Below, one piece after another: positions 5,472 through 6,709 of a DNA stretch of 6,709 nt. A program made the translations under genes and the position numbers. The stretch lies in NCBI GenBank assembly GCA_905373195.1, contig CAJPSG010000061.1:1-6709 (forward strand), in the 5' to 3' direction. Each line of letters starts with the position of its first letter. Position 1 is the stretch's first letter. The notes beneath the pieces were generated by a model, which ran no database searches, was not told the DNA's origin, and was given only the letters and a program-made list of their open reading frames with translations. The stretch is from Kingella oralis (GTDB lineage: Bacteria > Pseudomonadota > Gammaproteobacteria > Burkholderiales > Neisseriaceae).

Positions 5472-6440
5472 ATGATGAAAAATAATCCTTTTTTGAAGCC
5501 AGCGGTAATTGCTTTGGTTACTTTATTACACGCTGGCGTTATTGCTTTATCGTGGAATGGTTTTAAGCCGCCTGAGCCTGTGGACGCGGATGCGATGGCA
5601 TTTGTGGATTTGGGCTCGGTGGAGGGCGATGATAAACCGTTGGGCGATGGTGCGCCTGCGCCTATGGAGCAGGCAGAGCCGCCTAAACCACAGCCGCCTG
5701 CCGAACCGCCCAAGCCTGAACCGAAAGTTGAACCCAAGCCCGAGCCTAAGCCCAAACCTGAGCCGAAGCCGAAGGTGGTGGAACAGCCGAAAGTGGCGGC
5801 GGTGGTGCGCAATGATAAGCCTGCGGATTTTAGGCAGCCTGAAAAAGTGGTTGAGCCGCCCAAGCGTGAAATCAAACCCGAGCCTGTTAAACAACCACCC
5901 AAACCTGTGGTGCAACCGCAGCCTGAAAAAGCGGTGGAACAGCCAAAACCTGCTGCTGCGCCCTCTGCCAATGCTAATCCGTCGTCTAGCAACAGCGGCG
6001 CGGTGGCAAACAAAGATGCAGCAAATCGTTCGCCCAATGGCACGGGCGGCGGCGGTTCATCGGTGGACAGCAAAGTGCCGCAAAATGGGGCAGGGGATAA
6101 AAATAGCGATGGTCATGGCAAGAAAGGAGAAGGAGCCAAACCATCTAATAGCGGGGGCAGCGGTGTCGTGGCCGATGGTGGCTATATCAGCTTGCCGAAT
6201 CCGCCTTATCCACGCGTGGCGCAGGAAAAAGGCGATTCGGGTGTGGTGAAACTTTCGGTGCTGGTGAGCGCTGCGGGTAAGGTTATGGAAGTGAAGGTAA
6301 CCAAGTCTAGCGGCTCGACGATATTGGATAACGCGGGCAAGCGCGCGGCGAAGTCGGCAAGTTATCAGCCCAAGAAAATTGATGGCGAACCCGTTTCAAC
6401 GGAGTTTTATACGCAGTTCACCTTTAAGCTGATCGAATAG
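5472..6440 (+). CDS. tonB: Energy transducer TonB
   Basis: A 322-residue inner-membrane-anchored periplasmic protein that carries proton-motive energy from ExbB/ExbD to outer-membrane TonB-dependent receptors. The uncleaved membrane anchor is at about 11-28 (AVIALVTLLHAGVIALSW). His20 in it corresponds to the conserved TonB histidine needed for coupling. A proline-rich spacer follows (about 33-160), with Glu-Pro-Lys-Pro repeats densest at 80-101, then a Gly/Ser/Asn-rich linker (about 165-236). The TonB C-terminal domain (about 238-322) begins at LPNPPYPRVAQEKGDSG, with LDNAGKRAAKSASYQPKKIDG behind it, and binds the receptor TonB box. Two adjacent ATG codons (5472, 5475) are possible starts. 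Neither has a good Shine-Dalgarno, only CGGG immediately before. An exact uptake sequence is embedded at 5832-5843. exbB follows 54 bases downstream. Confidence 0.93.
   Translation: MMKNNPFLKPAVIALVTLLHAGVIALSWNGFKPPEPVDADAMAFVDLGSVEGDDKPLGDGAPAPMEQAEPPKPQPPAEPPKPEPKVEPKPEPKPKPEPKPKVVEQPKVAAVVRNDKPADFRQPEKVVEPPKREIKPEPVKQPPKPVVQPQPEKAVEQPKPAAAPSANANPSSSNSGAVANKDAANRSPNGTGGGGSSVDSKVPQNGAGDKNSDGHGKKGEGAKPSNSGGSGVVADGGYISLPNPPYPRVAQEKGDSGVVKLSVLVSAAGKVMEVKVTKSSGSTILDNAGKRAAKSASYQPKKIDGEPVSTEFYTQFTFKLIE
5709..5774 (+). repeat. Glu-Pro-Lys-Pro coding repeats in the tonB spacer
   Basis: Residues 80-101 of TonB are made of short alternating Glu-Pro and Lys-Pro units, encoded by degenerate repeats such as CCCGAGCCTAAG and CCTGAGCCGAAG. 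Synonymous codons vary, so the array is kept at the protein level and not as identical DNA. Such extended stretches give TonB the reach to span the periplasm. Confidence 0.7.
5832..5843 (+). repeat. DNA uptake sequence within the tonB coding region
   Basis: An exact AGGCAGCCTGAA on the plus strand, in frame, encoding Arg-Gln-Pro-Glu (residues 121-124) in the proline-rich spacer. A related 10-base core, GCAGCCTGAA, recurs at 5918-5927 and encodes part of Gln-Pro-Glu again. The flexible spacer tolerates the sequence without harm to a folded domain. Confidence 0.85.
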
Positions 6441-6441
6441 T

Positions 6442-6458
6442 TTTCAGGCTGCCTGAAA
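6442..6458 (+). repeat. Palindromic DNA uptake sequence between tonB and exbB; possible weak terminator or attenuator
   Basis: TTTCAGGCTGCCTGAAA is a perfect odd-length palindrome with a central T. It begins two bases behind the tonB stop. On the minus strand it contains AGGCAGCCTGAA (6454-6443), and on the plus strand AGGCTGCCTGAA (6446-6457), the variant called AG-simDUS. A hairpin would have about seven base pairs and a three-base loop. A run of seven T lies only after a further AGCAAATG, so strong Rho-independent termination is doubtful. It may reduce transcription into exbB. Confidence 0.65.
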
Positions 6459-6494
6459 GCAAATGTTTTTTTAATCACTTATGGAAGTAAACGA

Positions 6495-6709
6495 ATGAAT
6501 TTAGGACTAGTTTTTAAAAGCGGCGACGCTGTTTTGATTGGTGTATTTTTGTGCTTGATTGCAATGAGTATCACAACTTGGGTGCTGATTTTGCTGCGTG
6601 CTGTGCGTTATCGTGCGGCGCGGCGAGCCAATCGCGTGGCTGCCGAAGCGATTTGGGCGGCAAAAGACTTGGCGCAGGCGGAGCAGCAAGCCAAGCAGAT
6701 TGGCGCGCC
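6495..6709 (+). CDS. exbB: Biopolymer transport protein ExbB, N-terminal part
   Basis: The first 71 complete codons of ExbB are visible; the gene continues past the window edge. ExbB forms the pentameric proton-channel scaffold that, with ExbD, energises TonB in the inner membrane. The start MNLGLVFKSGDAVLIGVF and the first membrane helix (about 13-34, ending in TTWVLILLR) match Neisseriaceae ExbB, which opens with a short periplasmic stretch before the first helix. The basic, Ala- and Gln-rich cytoplasmic segment (about 35-71) follows, as expected. GGAAG lies seven bases before the ATG and supports the start. It is 54 bases behind tonB in the same direction; exbD would be expected next but is outside the window. 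Confidence 0.9.
   Translation, partial: MNLGLVFKSGDAVLIGVFLCLIAMSITTWVLILLRAVRYRAARRANRVAAEAIWAAKDLAQAEQQAKQIGA

Noticed and set aside
5465..6073. Long minus-strand open frame opposite tonB, with a Gly/Ser/Leu-rich product.
   Set aside because: It is the antisense shadow of the proline-rich TonB spacer: Pro, Lys and Glu codons read backwards give Gly, Leu, Phe and Ser. It has no binding site or domain of its own.
5509..6249. A second plus-strand frame of 246 codons overlapping tonB.
   Set aside because: The product is rich in Trp, Arg and Ser from shifted Pro-rich codons and has no domain pattern. tonB in the main frame is unmistakable.

Overview
The window reads as part of a chromosome from the family Neisseriaceae, most likely Kingella or a close relative. 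Two observations support this. First, four exact copies of the 12-base DNA uptake sequence AGGCAGCCTGAA (the 'AG-kingDUS' dialect) occur within about 1.7 kb, counting both strands and including one inside a palindrome. Second, the gene order dnaB-pilH-pilI-pilJ-pilK is the known Neisseriaceae arrangement of minor type IV pilins behind the replicative helicase gene. The genus call is an inference from the uptake-sequence dialect; I could not run a database comparison.

Positions 1-4617, minus strand. The replicative helicase gene dnaB is followed, with short gaps, by four minor (pseudo)pilin genes: pilH (FimT/GspH-like), pilI (PilV-like), pilJ (PilW-like) and pilK (PilX-N family). Directly behind pilK, with a good ribosome binding site overlapping the pilK stop codon, a fifth prepilin starts where Neisseria has pilX. 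It carries a textbook class III leader (G^YTLLELM) but hits an in-frame TAG after 20 codons. The hydrophobic helix pattern resumes in the same frame after the stop, so it looks like a nonsense-broken gene. This is the most unusual thing in the window. The genes from pilH onward are visibly richer in A+T than dnaB.

Positions 4618-5471. A 15-bp perfect inverted repeat made of two oppositely oriented uptake sequences sits just behind ppa, the gene for soluble family I inorganic pyrophosphatase (minus strand). ppa has a clear sigma-70-type promoter that also settles its start codon. The ppa-tonB intergenic region is divergent. It holds the ppa promoter, an uptake sequence, and a tonB promoter overlapped by a 19-bp palindrome that resembles a Fur box.

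Positions 5472-6709, plus strand. tonB is followed by the start of exbB, which runs off the window. They encode the inner-membrane energy-transduction complex that powers TonB-dependent outer-membrane uptake, for example of iron and haem. A 17-base uptake-sequence palindrome lies between the two genes.

Taken together the window holds housekeeping replication and pyrophosphate metabolism genes, the minor pilin set that primes type IV pilus assembly and natural transformation, uptake sequences used by that same transformation machinery, and an iron-acquisition energiser. I see no insertion sequence, tRNA, rRNA, CRISPR array or phage gene. I do not see a wholly new system; the broken fifth pilin and the uptake-sequence architecture are the points worth following.
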